DNA of 59,788 nt, from NCBI GenBank assembly GCA_002747015.1, contig NVXI01000010.1:23582-83369 (forward strand), in the 5' to 3' direction. Of the stretch, positions 1 to 8,231 are shown piece by piece. The notes beneath the pieces are model-generated. The model saw nothing but the letters and a program-made list of their open reading frames with translations, had not been told where the DNA came from and made no database searches. Made by a program: the position numbers and the translations under genes. Numbering within the stretch: the stretch's first letter is position 1; each line of letters begins with the position of its first letter. The DNA comes from Zetaproteobacteria bacterium. GTDB lineage: Bacteria > Pseudomonadota > Alphaproteobacteria > Micavibrionales > Micavibrionaceae.

Positions 1-1566
1 CATATCAAAGCGTAAAAGCTCAATCCCTAGAGCCTTGGCGAGTTGGCGCGCGACCTCGGTTTTACCAACGCCAGTTGGGCCAGCGAACAGATAGCTACCG
101 ATTGGTTTTTCAGGATCGCGTAAGCCTGCACGCGCCATTTTGATTGAGGAGGATAAAACGTCAACGGCTTTGTCCTGATCATAAACCAGCGTTTTCAAAT
201 CACGTTCAAGATTTAGAAGGGATTCTTTATCATTTTTATTGATGGTTGTTGCGGGAATACGCGCAATCACGGCGATAACATTTTCAATGTCTTTAAGGCC
301 GATTGTCTTTTTGCGCTTGTCTTCACTGACCAGCATCTGTGCTGCGCCGACTTCATCAATAATATCGATGGCCTTATCGGGAAGTTTGCGGTCACCTATA
401 TATTTTGCAGATAATTCAACGGCAGCGCGTAGAGCACTATTGGTGTATTTAACTTTATGATGTTTTTCATAATAGGGGCGTAAGCCTTGCAGTATTTTTA
501 CCGTATCTTCAATGGTGGGTTCAGGCACGTCAATTTTTTGGAACCTACGGACAAGGGCGCGATCTTTTTCAAAATGATTGCGGTATTCTTTGTAAGTGGT
601 GGAGCCAACGCAACGTAGCTTTCCATTGGAAAGCGCAGGTTTTAATAGGTTCGATGCATCCATTGCGCCGCCACTTGTCGCGCCAGCGCCGATAATTGTA
701 TGAATTTCATCAATAAACAGGATGGATTCCGGAATATTTTCAAGTTCGCTTAAGACTGCTTTCAAACGTTCCTCAAAATCACCACGATAGCGTGTCCCCG
801 CCAAAAGTGCGCCCATATCTAAAGAGTAAATAACAGCCTTGTGCAGGACTTCTGGCACTTCCTTGTCGTTAATGCGTTTTGCCAGCCCCTCGGCGATGGC
901 GGTTTTACCAACGCCCGGATCGCCTACATAAAGTGGGTTGTTTTTTGAACGACGGCAAAGGATTTGAATTGTACGTTCAACTTCTTTCTCGCGTCCAATT
1001 AAGGGATCAATGCCCCCTTCTTCGGCTTTTTGATTGAGGTTTGTGCAATAGGCATCTAAGGCTTCTTGTCCGATTTTAGCTTCTTGGGTTTCCTCAACGC
1101 CTTGTGGCGAAGATTCTGTGTTATTTTGTGCAGGAACTTTTGCAATACCGTGTGAAATATAGTTCACGGCATCAAAGCGCGTCATGTCACGTTCTTGCAA
1201 TAGGTAAACAGCGTGACTTTCGCGTTCAGAAAATAAGGCAACAAGAACATTTGCGCCTGTAACCTCTTCGCGCCCAGATGATTGCACATGAATGGCGGCA
1301 CGTTGAAGGACGCGTTGAAATGCGTTGGTTGGTTTGGATTCATCCATATCTGCGTTGATAAGGCTGCTGAGATCGCTTTCAATGTAATGTAGAAGGGATG
1401 AGGAAAGTTCATCCAGTTCAATTCCGCAGGATCGTAAAACAGCCATGGCATCAGAATCGCCTGTTAAAGCAAGGAGCAAATGCTCAAGCGTTGCATATTC
1501 ATGGCGATTGTCATTGGCGATTGCCAATGCACGGTGCAGCGTCTGTTCTAAATTGCGTGAAAGCAT
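1..1566 (-). CDS. clpA: ATP-dependent Clp protease ATP-binding subunit ClpA, 3'-truncated by window edge
   Basis: Hexameric AAA+ unfoldase that feeds substrates to the ClpP peptidase in the cytoplasm. The window holds the first 522 codons. The N-terminal domain (about residues 1-145) carries the double Clp_N repeat and binds ClpS. The first AAA module has Walker A GDPGVGKT near residue 215 and Walker B LFIDEIH near 286. The second module begins before the edge with GPTGVGKT near residue 495, and the last visible residues are RFDM. The spacing of the two Walker A motifs matches E. coli ClpA rather than ClpB, and the long middle coiled coil of ClpB is absent. The ATG at 1566 is preceded by AGGA at a good distance. 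clpS lies upstream on the same strand, the usual arrangement. The C-terminus, including the ClpP-binding loop, is outside the window. Confidence 0.97.
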   Translation of the reverse strand, partial: MLSRNLEQTLHRALAIANDNRHEYATLEHLLLALTGDSDAMAVLRSCGIELDELSSSLLHYIESDLSSLINADMDESKPTNAFQRVLQRAAIHVQSSGREEVTGANVLVALFSERESHAVYLLQERDMTRFDAVNYISHGIAKVPAQNNTESSPQGVEETQEAKIGQEALDAYCTNLNQKAEEGGIDPLIGREKEVERTIQILCRRSKNNPLYVGDPGVGKTAIAEGLAKRINDKEVPEVLHKAVIYSLDMGALLAGTRYRGDFEERLKAVLSELENIPESILFIDEIHTIIGAGATSGGAMDASNLLKPALSNGKLRCVGSTTYKEYRNHFEKDRALVRRFQKIDVPEPTIEDTVKILQGLRPYYEKHHKVKYTNSALRAAVELSAKYIGDRKLPDKAIDIIDEVGAAQMLVSEDKRKKTIGLKDIENVIAVIARIPATTINKNDKESLLNLERDLKTLVYDQDKAVDVLSSSIKMARAGLRDPEKPIGSYLFAGPTGVGKTEVARQLAKALGIELLRFDM

Positions 1567-1701
1567 ATGTATTCCTGTGCTCTTTGTTACCCGTGTCTTA
1601 AGTGCAGTAAAGATTGAGGGTAGTCTATTGTGATCAAAGGGTATAGTTACGAGTGTATCATACTCTCTTATAGCGTGCTACGGCTTGATAAAACGTTAAG
1701 A

Positions 1702-2034
1702 TTATTCTTTTTCCATCGTACATTGTAGAGGTTGTTCATTTGCATGAGAAAAATCCATGACTTGTGCCACTTTTGTTTCGGCAACTTCAAATGTAAAGAC
1801 GCCACATATGCCCACACCGCGACGATGTACATGCAGCATGATATCCGTGGCTTCTTGTCTGTTTTTCTTGAAAATACTTTCCAGAACATGAACGACAAAT
1901 TCCATTGGTGTATAATCATCATTCAGCAAAAGCACCTTATACATAGACGGTTTTTGGGCTTTTGGCCGTGTTTTTAGGATAAGGCCGTGCTCTTCTTGTT
2001 CGTCATTATGGTTGTTATCACCATCATTTGACAT
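1702..2034 (-). CDS. clpS: ATP-dependent Clp protease adaptor ClpS
   Basis: ClpS binds N-degrons (Leu, Phe, Tyr or Trp at the N-terminus) and hands such proteins to ClpA. The core is clear: the [11 protein letters not shown] segment, which forms part of the degron pocket, then the helix with HVHRRGVG and the strand [11 protein letters not shown]. The N-terminal 25 or so residues are polar and acidic ([14 protein letters not shown]), as is normal for the flexible ClpS extension that enters ClpA. I chose the ATG at 2034 (110 aa) because GAGAG lies just upstream. An in-frame ATG at 2046 and GTG at 2061 would add 4 or 9 residues. clpA follows 135 nt downstream, so the two may be co-transcribed, but the gap is long enough for a separate clpA promoter. 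Confidence 0.96.
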   Translation of the reverse strand: MSNDGDNNHNDEQEEHGLILKTRPKAQKPSMYKVLLLNDDYTPMEFVVHVLESIFKKNRQEATDIMLHVHRRGVGICGVFTFEVAETKVAQVMDFSHANEQPLQCTMEKE

Positions 2035-2164
2035 ATATTCTCTCATACGCAAAATACTCACTTTTTATTTGCTGGGTTTATTCGACTTTTCTATCACCTT
2101 GAATATTGGTATATTGGATCATAGCAACTGTGTATATAGCGGGACAACCAAGAAATGACATAAC

Positions 2165-2194
2165 TTGACATAATAGGTAATTTTATGCTAATTA
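2165..2194 (+). promoter_or_regulatory. Sigma70-type promoter candidate for the small secreted protein gene
   Basis: A perfect -35 TTGACA at 2165-2170 is followed after 18 nt by TAATTA at 2189-2194, and TGC just before it gives an extended -10. The gene starts 43 nt after the -10. Read by eye only. Confidence 0.55.
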
Positions 2195-2237
2195 GGGGCA
2201 CATAAATGGCGGTAAATATAACGCAGGGAAATGAAAC

Positions 2238-2483
2238 ATGCAGATTTTTATGATACTAGCAGCAGTGACAATGATTGGTTTTGTGCCAAATAGTGTATCC
2301 GCAGATGAATTTGGTGATCGTTTTTATAATCAGGCACCGCAAGGACTTGGCGATTATACGGCTGAAGACGTTGAGGTACTTGATATTGCAATGGATGACA
2401 TCGCGGAATCGTTGCAAGATATTATGCCTGCTGCAGGGGACGAAGAGCTTACCTCTGATCTAGACACAGAAGATAGTAAGTAA
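2238..2483 (+). CDS. Small secreted acidic protein, unknown function
   Basis: An 81-residue protein with a hydrophobic N-terminus (MQIFMILAAVTMIGFVPNS) ending in a plausible signal peptidase I site after VSA, leaving a mature protein of about 58 residues. The mature part is strongly acidic (repeated DE, ED, EDVEVLD, GDEE, DTED) with no cysteine and no recognisable domain. A purine-rich AGGGA lies about 8 nt upstream of the ATG and a good promoter lies further upstream, so the gene is probably real. It is divergent from clpS and convergent with the barrel gene at 2490, only 6 nt from its stop. I do not recognise the family; a periplasmic location is inferred from the signal peptide alone. Confidence 0.7.
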   Translation: MQIFMILAAVTMIGFVPNSVSADEFGDRFYNQAPQGLGDYTAEDVEVLDIAMDDIAESLQDIMPAAGDEELTSDLDTEDSK

Positions 2484-2489
2484 TCTCTC

Positions 2490-3728
2490 CTATAGGTTTC
2501 CAGTTATGCCGAGCATGAATATATTCTGACGGTAATCTTCGTTTTGTATATCGCTGTTTCTTTTGCGCGTTGTTATGTTTGCATGCGCCTGTATTGCCGT
2601 ATTTAATAGATAGTCCATTCCTATTTGTCCCTCATAAATAAAGTCATCGCGTCCAGATGTGTAGTTATGATGGCTAACGGTTGCGCCTGTATATAATGCT
2701 AAGTTATTTTGTGCTTCATAGCGAAGAGTTGCATTGGCGGTACTGTCTGTGTAGGCGCTTTCAAGGATGCTGTTTTCCATAGCGGTGCGGGACAGAGAAA
2801 ATGCAATATTACTGCGTTCGATCGGACGCCACGCTACATCCATAGAAATTTGAAATGCATTGAGATTTTTGAGCGCGTTATCATCGTAGCGCAAAGTATT
2901 ATAGCCGGTGGCCATTTGTCCCGAAAATGTCCCAGCCTCAAATTCTACCCCAGCTAGCGCGGAGCTGTATCTATAGTCGCGTTTATTGCCATTAAAGGAT
3001 ATGCCATTATGGGAGCGTCGCAAGAAATTTGCTTTATGGGTCTTGAATGCTAGGAATGGGCTGAGGGCTGATCTGGTATCATAGCGGATCTTTGTGCTTA
3101 GCCCTGCATTGTTGTGGTCATCATCCGTATAAATAATTGTGCTTCCATTCTTTGACGCGTTGTTGCGAAAACGGTTTTGTGTGTAATGCCCGATAAGTTG
3201 AACGCGCAGGCGGTTCGGCGCGAAAATAAAGCCACCCTCAATATGCTTGCGGCGTGTCTGCACTGGTTTTATAGGTTCTATAGTCGATGTATCTCTATGC
3301 CTTGCTATATGTGCATGGTCATAGGAAATGGATAGTGGAAATGTGAGTGATCGTTTGGCGATTAAAAGGCCGGTAAGGGAAATATGTCCGTCAACCGTGT
3401 CTTCCTTCTGGGTCTTAAGGTGTTTTTGAATAGGGAGGGAGGCTAGAAGTGTAAGCTCATGATCCCTGAAGTTTTTTTGAATGGAAACCTCGGGTGTTAG
3501 TGTTGTGACGAAGTCACCGCGTTCATTGTCAGCGCTGGCCCGTAAGTTTGTTGTGTAATGTTGTTCTAATTTTAGGCCAGAACTGAGGAGGAAGCCTCCG
3601 ACTTTTTGTTGTTGGTGAGTGGGCTGTGTATTATGTTCGTTGGCCCACGCGCCACACGTGCTTTGTATGCAAATACATAAGCCGAGGAAAAATATAACGA
3701 AACGTGCCGATGGCATCATTATGTGCAT
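2490..3728 (-). CDS. Outer-membrane beta-barrel protein (BBP2/VpsM-like)
   Basis: A 412-residue protein with a signal peptide (hydrophobic FVIFFLGLCICIQ, cleavage likely after CGAWA near residue 29). The rest is made of alternating amphipathic strands typical of a transmembrane barrel, such as LTLLASLPIQ, VQLIGHYTQNRF, YSSALAGVEF and NIAFSLSRTAM. There is no plug and no POTRA domain. It resembles the outer-membrane beta-barrel family found in exopolysaccharide loci (BBP2 or VpsM type), and the next two minus-strand genes upstream are a glycosyltransferase and a sulfotransferase, which fits surface polysaccharide export or anchoring. The family assignment is from overall look. The chain ends in GNL rather than a terminal aromatic residue, which is slightly unusual for BAM substrates. 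Confidence 0.65.
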   Translation of the reverse strand: MHIMMPSARFVIFFLGLCICIQSTCGAWANEHNTQPTHQQQKVGGFLLSSGLKLEQHYTTNLRASADNERGDFVTTLTPEVSIQKNFRDHELTLLASLPIQKHLKTQKEDTVDGHISLTGLLIAKRSLTFPLSISYDHAHIARHRDTSTIEPIKPVQTRRKHIEGGFIFAPNRLRVQLIGHYTQNRFRNNASKNGSTIIYTDDDHNNAGLSTKIRYDTRSALSPFLAFKTHKANFLRRSHNGISFNGNKRDYRYSSALAGVEFEAGTFSGQMATGYNTLRYDDNALKNLNAFQISMDVAWRPIERSNIAFSLSRTAMENSILESAYTDSTANATLRYEAQNNLALYTGATVSHHNYTSGRDDFIYEGQIGMDYLLNTAIQAHANITTRKRNSDIQNEDYRQNIFMLGITGNL

Positions 3729-3753
3729 GATTTATATCTCGTAGTATCATAGG

Positions 3754-3879
3754 TGTTGATAAGCAGTGATTACCCAATGGCAAGGCAGTGATCCTTTGTG
3801 GGTAAGGTGATTGTCAAAACCATGATACAACAACTTATCCACAGTTTAAAGGGGTTTGTGTGGATAACTCTGGGTATAA
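3754..3879. other. Cluster of DnaA-box-like sequences; candidate origin or DnaA-binding region
   Basis: Five 9-mers resembling the DnaA box TTATNCACA lie in 126 bp of the intergenic region 3729-3904. Two are perfect TTATCCACA in opposite orientations (3835-3843 plus strand, 3859-3867 minus strand). Three have one mismatch: 3797-3805 (minus strand, TTACCCACA), 3754-3762 (minus strand, TTATCAACA) and 3871-3879 (minus strand, TTATACCCA). No gene fits here. Genes to the left of 7.8 kb are nearly all on the minus strand and those from 8.2 to 16.9 kb nearly all on the plus strand, and rpmH-rnpA-yidC is close by, as near many bacterial origins. A DnaA titration or regulatory site is the alternative. 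Confidence 0.5.
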
Positions 3880-3904
3880 ATTGAAGGGTTATAGTTGGTG
3901 GTGC

Positions 3905-5065
3905 CTATGATGCTTTGGAAAAGCGTGGAGCTTGTTGCTTGTAAAAGCAAAGCTCTGTTATTGCTTGTGCGCGCTTATCCCATGTGTATTTTTCTTTCAG
4001 ATTATTATAGGCGTTGCGCGCTAATCTTGCGCCTTCATCTGGATTTTCTTTAATCATGTCTATGGCTTCACCCCATTTATGCTCGCTCGATGCCGGCAGA
4101 AGAAGGGCATTATGCTCATGCTCCAAAATTTCATGAATGGTCGGAAGATCTGAACATATAATGGGTTTTTGCGCCGCCATATATTCAAATATTTTCATAG
4201 GTGAAATCCATCGCGACATATTGTGCCCAGTTTTGATAAGGGCGCGATGTTGATAGGGTGCAACGGTAATATCGAATGCATCGAGATAGGAGGGCATCTC
4301 TGCATGGTCGCGATAGCCATAAAAGTAAAGATTTTTGAGCGTGTTGGCTGTCTCCAGCCGTTGTACTTGCTTTTGCTTACCACCAATGATGTGAAAATCA
4401 TATTCTGGCCTTATGCTTGCAATTCTGGTGATGAGGGCGATACCTTTTCCGGGTGCGAGAGATCCGGTGTAGCCAATATTCAGTGCGTCGCGCCTCCCTT
4501 TCAGGATATTCGTATCATTATCGCCTGATACGATATGCCTGATTAAATCGGCTCCATCATGGGCAACAAAAATATCTTCTGGCTCTATTTCTGAATATTT
4601 CTTCAAAAACTCTTGTTTTAGAATATCTGAAACAACAACGATGGCGCGTAAGTTACCTTGTTTGAGCAATTTTGAGAAAGCCCAGCAATGGGACGATAGG
4701 CTTGGTATATTGTGCGCCTCAAAAACAATAGGTGTATTGCGCGTTGCCAAGAGTGCCAATTCCAATGGATCATGGCCATATACTAAGTCAGGCTTACCGA
4801 GTCTTGCGATTTTTCCGGCAAAGGTTAAAAGGCGTTTCGCATCAGATATAAATGGCATATTAAGGTGTGAGGATAAGTATAATTTGAATATTTTTTCCGT
4901 GTTGTAGATGCTGAAGATATCATCAGAGGCCGCATTATTCATTCCCTTGGCGAAGAGGGTGATATCATGCCCCGCTCTGCTGAACGCTTGCGCCATTTTC
5001 ATGGAATGGATAGATTGTGCATTTTGTGATGGGAGCTTTGTTCCCGAAAAATAGAATATATTCAT
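3905..5065 (-). CDS. GT4-type glycosyltransferase (GT-B fold)
   Basis: A 386-residue cytoplasmic or membrane-associated glycosyltransferase. The N-terminal Rossmann half starts MNIFYFSGTKLP and includes the acceptor-side pattern AFSRAGHDITLFAKG and FEAHNIP. The C-terminal half has the nucleotide-sugar signature: IGYTGSLAPGKGI, the FDITVAPY segment, and EYMAAQKPIICSDLPTIHEIL, the E-x7-E region of the GT4 family. Length is normal. I chose the ATG at 5065 because AGGTG sits 6 nt before it; a GTG at 5074 is also in frame but overlaps this ribosome-binding site. A sulfotransferase gene lies 62 nt upstream on the same strand. Together with the barrel gene downstream this suggests synthesis of a modified surface polysaccharide. 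The sugar and acceptor cannot be read from sequence. Confidence 0.88.
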   Translation of the reverse strand: MNIFYFSGTKLPSQNAQSIHSMKMAQAFSRAGHDITLFAKGMNNAASDDIFSIYNTEKIFKLYLSSHLNMPFISDAKRLLTFAGKIARLGKPDLVYGHDPLELALLATRNTPIVFEAHNIPSLSSHCWAFSKLLKQGNLRAIVVVSDILKQEFLKKYSEIEPEDIFVAHDGADLIRHIVSGDNDTNILKGRRDALNIGYTGSLAPGKGIALITRIASIRPEYDFHIIGGKQKQVQRLETANTLKNLYFYGYRDHAEMPSYLDAFDITVAPYQHRALIKTGHNMSRWISPMKIFEYMAAQKPIICSDLPTIHEILEHEHNALLLPASSEHKWGEAIDMIKENPDEGARLARNAYNNLKEKYTWDKRAQAITELCFYKQQAPRFSKAS

Positions 5066-5127
5066 AGTGAGCACCTATGTTTTAGGGCTTCATTATCATC
5101 TTTTTCTATGAACTTCGCCAGAAGTTT

Positions 5128-5907
5128 TTATATTTTATGCATCCATGGCTTTATTTCGCGGCCTAATAAGTTCGATATATATGTTTTATCAATGGAGAAA
5201 ATCTCTTCTAACTGTGCACGTGTTGAGCTGCTAAGGGGAGCGTATTTCTTAATTTTAGAGTTTTTTTCGCTTAAAAATCGTCCTTGTGGATCAAAGCTTT
5301 CGGCTTCTTCTAATGACAGGGAGTCTTGTTGTAAGCCAAGGAATGTTTCTAATGGGCGTAATCCTTTTTGCGCCGGATTTGTCCATTCTTCATAAATTAG
5401 GATCAGCACTTGATCTTGCGAGTATGAAGAAAACCAATGCTCTAAATGAGTTTGGTATTGGTTTTTATATATCCAGCACTGCCCCGTTGTGTCAGGTGAT
5501 CGCAGGCTGGATAATTCTAGTTCTATGGCATGATCAAACGTTTTAACGGTTTCTTTTTTTTCGGCCAAAGCGTGATTGAATTGTGCGTATGCGCGCTCAA
5601 CGGGATCGCGCAGGGTAAAGATTATTTTTGCATGGGGGCACCCTGAATATGCACGTGTTGGATCGTATTCATGTTCTCCGTGTAATACTCTGTCTTTAGG
5701 GATTTGAGTTTTATACTCGACATTAACCGCGTCTTCAAATTGTATTCTGCATGTAGAGGGTGTTGGGTCTAGCAGGTTTTTTTGATGAAAAAATTGATGC
5801 TCTTTTCGTTGTGGTATAAAAATTTGCGGGTGATGTTCTAGTATTTGTGATAGGGCAGTAATACCGCTACGTGTTGCGCCACCTATAATGAAATCGGGCT
5901 GTTTCAA
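5128..5907 (-). CDS. PAPS-dependent sulfotransferase family protein
   Basis: A 259-residue protein of the sulfotransferase fold, expected to transfer sulfate from 3'-phosphoadenylyl sulfate to a sugar or lipid hydroxyl. The 5'-phosphosulfate loop is near the N-terminus (FIIGGATRSGITAL, residues 6-19; the usual form is G-x-x-K/R-S-G-T-T, and here the first Thr is Ile). The 3'-phosphate binding segment is FTLRDPVERAYAQF near residue 100, where the Ser usually found in RAYSxY is Ala. These two changes do not remove the fold but could affect cofactor binding. The sequence has no signal peptide. It is followed on the same strand by the glycosyltransferase, so a sulfated surface glycan is a reasonable inference. 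Confidence 0.82.
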   Translation of the reverse strand: MKQPDFIIGGATRSGITALSQILEHHPQIFIPQRKEHQFFHQKNLLDPTPSTCRIQFEDAVNVEYKTQIPKDRVLHGEHEYDPTRAYSGCPHAKIIFTLRDPVERAYAQFNHALAEKKETVKTFDHAIELELSSLRSPDTTGQCWIYKNQYQTHLEHWFSSYSQDQVLILIYEEWTNPAQKGLRPLETFLGLQQDSLSLEEAESFDPQGRFLSEKNSKIKKYAPLSSSTRAQLEEIFSIDKTYISNLLGREIKPWMHKI

Positions 5908-6018
5908 TGCTTGTCACCATTATTGTTTATAAAGTCAAAGACGTTAGTATATTTTTAATTTCTATAATAGCGCCACAGGAAAATATTCCTACCCAAGTGT
6001 GGCGATAAGCCTTTAAAG

Positions 6019-6048
6019 AAAAACAGGGAATAAATTTCCCCTGTTTTT
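6019..6048. terminator. Bidirectional intrinsic terminator below tpsB
   Basis: A perfect 10-bp inverted repeat AAAAACAGGG (6019-6028) and CCCTGTTTTT (6039-6048) with a 10-nt loop lies 46 nt past the tpsB stop. A/T tracts form the outer stem on both sides, so it can end transcription in either direction; for the minus strand it serves tpsB. Confidence 0.75.
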
Positions 6049-6094
6049 GTATGTTTTTCACTGTAGAAACTTAATGGCTGATTGGTCCAGTTTC

Positions 6095-7828
6095 CTAAAA
6101 CTTATGTGTGATGCTGAAGTAAAATCTAGGGTCACGATCATTCTTTGTTTCAGCACGGCGTGTCAATGGGAGGGCAACGCCAAGGCCGGCTTTTGTGTCT
6201 GCCGTGATGTCGGCGCGAATACCTAAGCCAACGGATGCTAGTGATTCACGTTTATTGGCCGATGTTGTTGCATCTTTATTCCAAATGCGTCCAATATCAA
6301 AAAAGCTGAAGAGTTGGTAGTCATGTAGATATTTGACTTTGTATGGTTCATTCCATTGCAACTCAATTTTTCCGGACATGCCGTCATCACCAACGAGTTC
6401 AGATGAATCGTACCCTCGCCCGATGTTAAAGCCGCCAACACCAAATTCCTCAGAGCTTAAAAGCGGTGTCGATGATAATTGTCCTTGTCCTGCGACTAAT
6501 ACATTGATGGTCGGTGTAACGCGTTGTAGCCGCTGTATTTGTAACTCTGCTTTTGTGTATTCAGGATTACCGCGTGCGCGGGTTGTGTTTGAATCCCCTC
6601 TGTCGGTTGCGTTAAATACATCAAGACCACGAGAAACTTCAAAGTCTACTGCGTTGATGCCAACACCAAAAAGTGTATCTATAAATTGAAATGTCGCGCC
6701 AGCGCGCAGACTTCTTATCTTGTCTTCACGTGAAGGCTCTAGATTGTTGCGACTTTTTACATTGCGCAAATCAAATGTTGCACGTCCGTAGAGATTCATT
6801 GTGCGGGATCTGATAAAGGGATGGGATACAGAGACGCTAAATACTTTCGATTGCCCTTTTACATCAAATTGATCCAAATCATCCCCTGGCTCTGTTGATG
6901 TGATGCTGGCAGAAAGCCTTACAGTACTGCCATAACGCGAGATGGGTTGTTCATATGTTATTGATCCGAACATTAATTCATTGATGCGATGTTTATCACC
7001 GCTGGTGACGAATTGTCCTGTGATGCGCTCATTAAGACCAAAATACGAATTTAACGCGCCAGCATAAGAGGCTTGATATGGTCCTAAGAAGCGACTGCCA
7101 TGGTTGTCAAAGCCAACGCTTGCCTCGTAATTGTCACGTTCAATAATAATGGTCAGGTCAGAGGCACCTGTTTGTGTTTTTGACGGGCTGAGAATGCTTC
7201 GTGCAGTGATGCCTGGCAGATCATTAATAAGAAGTAGGTAACGCTCCATATTTTTTGCACTGAGGATTCCATTTTCTCGCAAGTTTTCAGCATATTGTCT
7301 AATTCGTTTGACGGCACTTTCGCGTGGTTCACCTTCAATAATGATTTGATCCACATAACCTTCAACAACGCGAAGTTTAACAGTGCCACTTTCAATTGTT
7401 TGAGGCGGGACAACAACCTGTGTCAGGATATATCCTTCGTTACGATATTTGTTCGTCAGAGTATTCGCGATCGCGTAAATGTCCGCGAGAGAAACATCAG
7501 TTCCTAGCTTGTCTCTATAAAGTGGGTCAATATCTTGTGCGCTGTATGCGTTTACTCCATCAATTTGTAGTTGCTCTAGACGAAAAATGATGTTTTCTGC
7601 GTTTGGCGGCGCGTTTTGAATGATAGCCTTCTTAACCACGACACTTTCAGATAGTTCTGGTAGCGTATCAATATTTAGAAGCTCTTGGCCTGCACGCGCC
7701 GGGTCTGCAATTCTTGTCGCGTTTTCAACTTGTGCAAGTGTAGGTGTTGCCATAAAGCCTAATAATGCAATAGCGCTACCGCTCGTCATGATTGTTTTTA
7801 ACAGGGGTGTTTTTTTAACGCTCAACAT
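6095..7828 (-). CDS. TpsB-type outer-membrane transporter (ShlB/FhaC/HecB family)
   Basis: A 577-residue Omp85-superfamily protein that secretes a partner exoprotein across the outer membrane (two-partner, type Vb secretion). A signal peptide ends near residue 32 (ATPTLA). Periplasmic POTRA domains span about residues 80-220, with the ShlB-type POTRA_2 pattern NKYRNEGYILTQVVVPPQ and VVEGYVDQI. The barrel follows from about 230, starting ASVGFDNHGSRFLGPYQ, with the conserved RGY of barrel motif 6 in FGVGGFNIGRGYDSS and a terminal Phe (FYFSITHKF) as BAM signal. No TpsA exoprotein with an N-terminal TPS domain lies beside it. The autotransporter at 47437 has its own barrel and is unlikely to be its partner. 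ATG at 7828 has a weak ribosome-binding site. A terminator follows at 6019-6048. Confidence 0.93.
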   Translation of the reverse strand: MLSVKKTPLLKTIMTSGSAIALLGFMATPTLAQVENATRIADPARAGQELLNIDTLPELSESVVVKKAIIQNAPPNAENIIFRLEQLQIDGVNAYSAQDIDPLYRDKLGTDVSLADIYAIANTLTNKYRNEGYILTQVVVPPQTIESGTVKLRVVEGYVDQIIIEGEPRESAVKRIRQYAENLRENGILSAKNMERYLLLINDLPGITARSILSPSKTQTGASDLTIIIERDNYEASVGFDNHGSRFLGPYQASYAGALNSYFGLNERITGQFVTSGDKHRINELMFGSITYEQPISRYGSTVRLSASITSTEPGDDLDQFDVKGQSKVFSVSVSHPFIRSRTMNLYGRATFDLRNVKSRNNLEPSREDKIRSLRAGATFQFIDTLFGVGINAVDFEVSRGLDVFNATDRGDSNTTRARGNPEYTKAELQIQRLQRVTPTINVLVAGQGQLSSTPLLSSEEFGVGGFNIGRGYDSSELVGDDGMSGKIELQWNEPYKVKYLHDYQLFSFFDIGRIWNKDATTSANKRESLASVGLGIRADITADTKAGLGVALPLTRRAETKNDRDPRFYFSITHKF

Positions 7829-8231
7829 AATAATAGGTATACCTTAAAGTTACAAATAAATTGGTTGTTGGAAATCATACATAGCAAAAATAAGGCCTTA
7901 AACATATTAAGGCACGCTCGGAATGATATCCTTTTTTTATAAAGTTACAAGTGTTTTAGCGTGTATGGGGTTGAAATGTAAATATATTATTTCAGTTTTT
8001 TGAGTTTTGGTTGCTTTTTATAGGGGGTTAATTATATTTTTAATGCTTCATTAAGGCTTTTTCTATAAATATGGAGCGTGGAAATTACCATTGTCGGTTT
8101 GGTGTCTCTTTTATTTTGGAGTAAGTCAGAAGCGAAATAATTTTTTGAATAACTTTAAGGGGTTGCGCTCGCGCAATTTTCTGTCAAAATGGATCGAATT
8201 GGCACCGATCAATAGAGTTTAGGGTATTAAT
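7829..8231. other. AT-rich divergent intergenic region
   Basis: About 400 bp between divergent tpsB and the gene at 8232, clearly richer in A+T than the coding sequence. I see no open frame that looks coding and no DnaA box. A short perfect inverted repeat TTGCGC-TC-GCGCAA lies at 8163-8176, about 55 bp before the gene at 8232, and could be an operator or the base of a small hairpin. Promoters for both genes must lie here, but no -35/-10 pair stands out. Confidence 0.5.

Noticed and set aside
4223..4528. 101-codon plus-strand frame opposite the glycosyltransferase
   Set aside because: Contained fully in a gene with clear GT4 motifs; the translated sequence has no recognisable feature or start signal.
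8163..8176. TTGCGC-TC-GCGCAA as a terminator
   Set aside because: No gene on the plus strand ends before it, the loop is too short and the T run is only four. It may be an operator instead.
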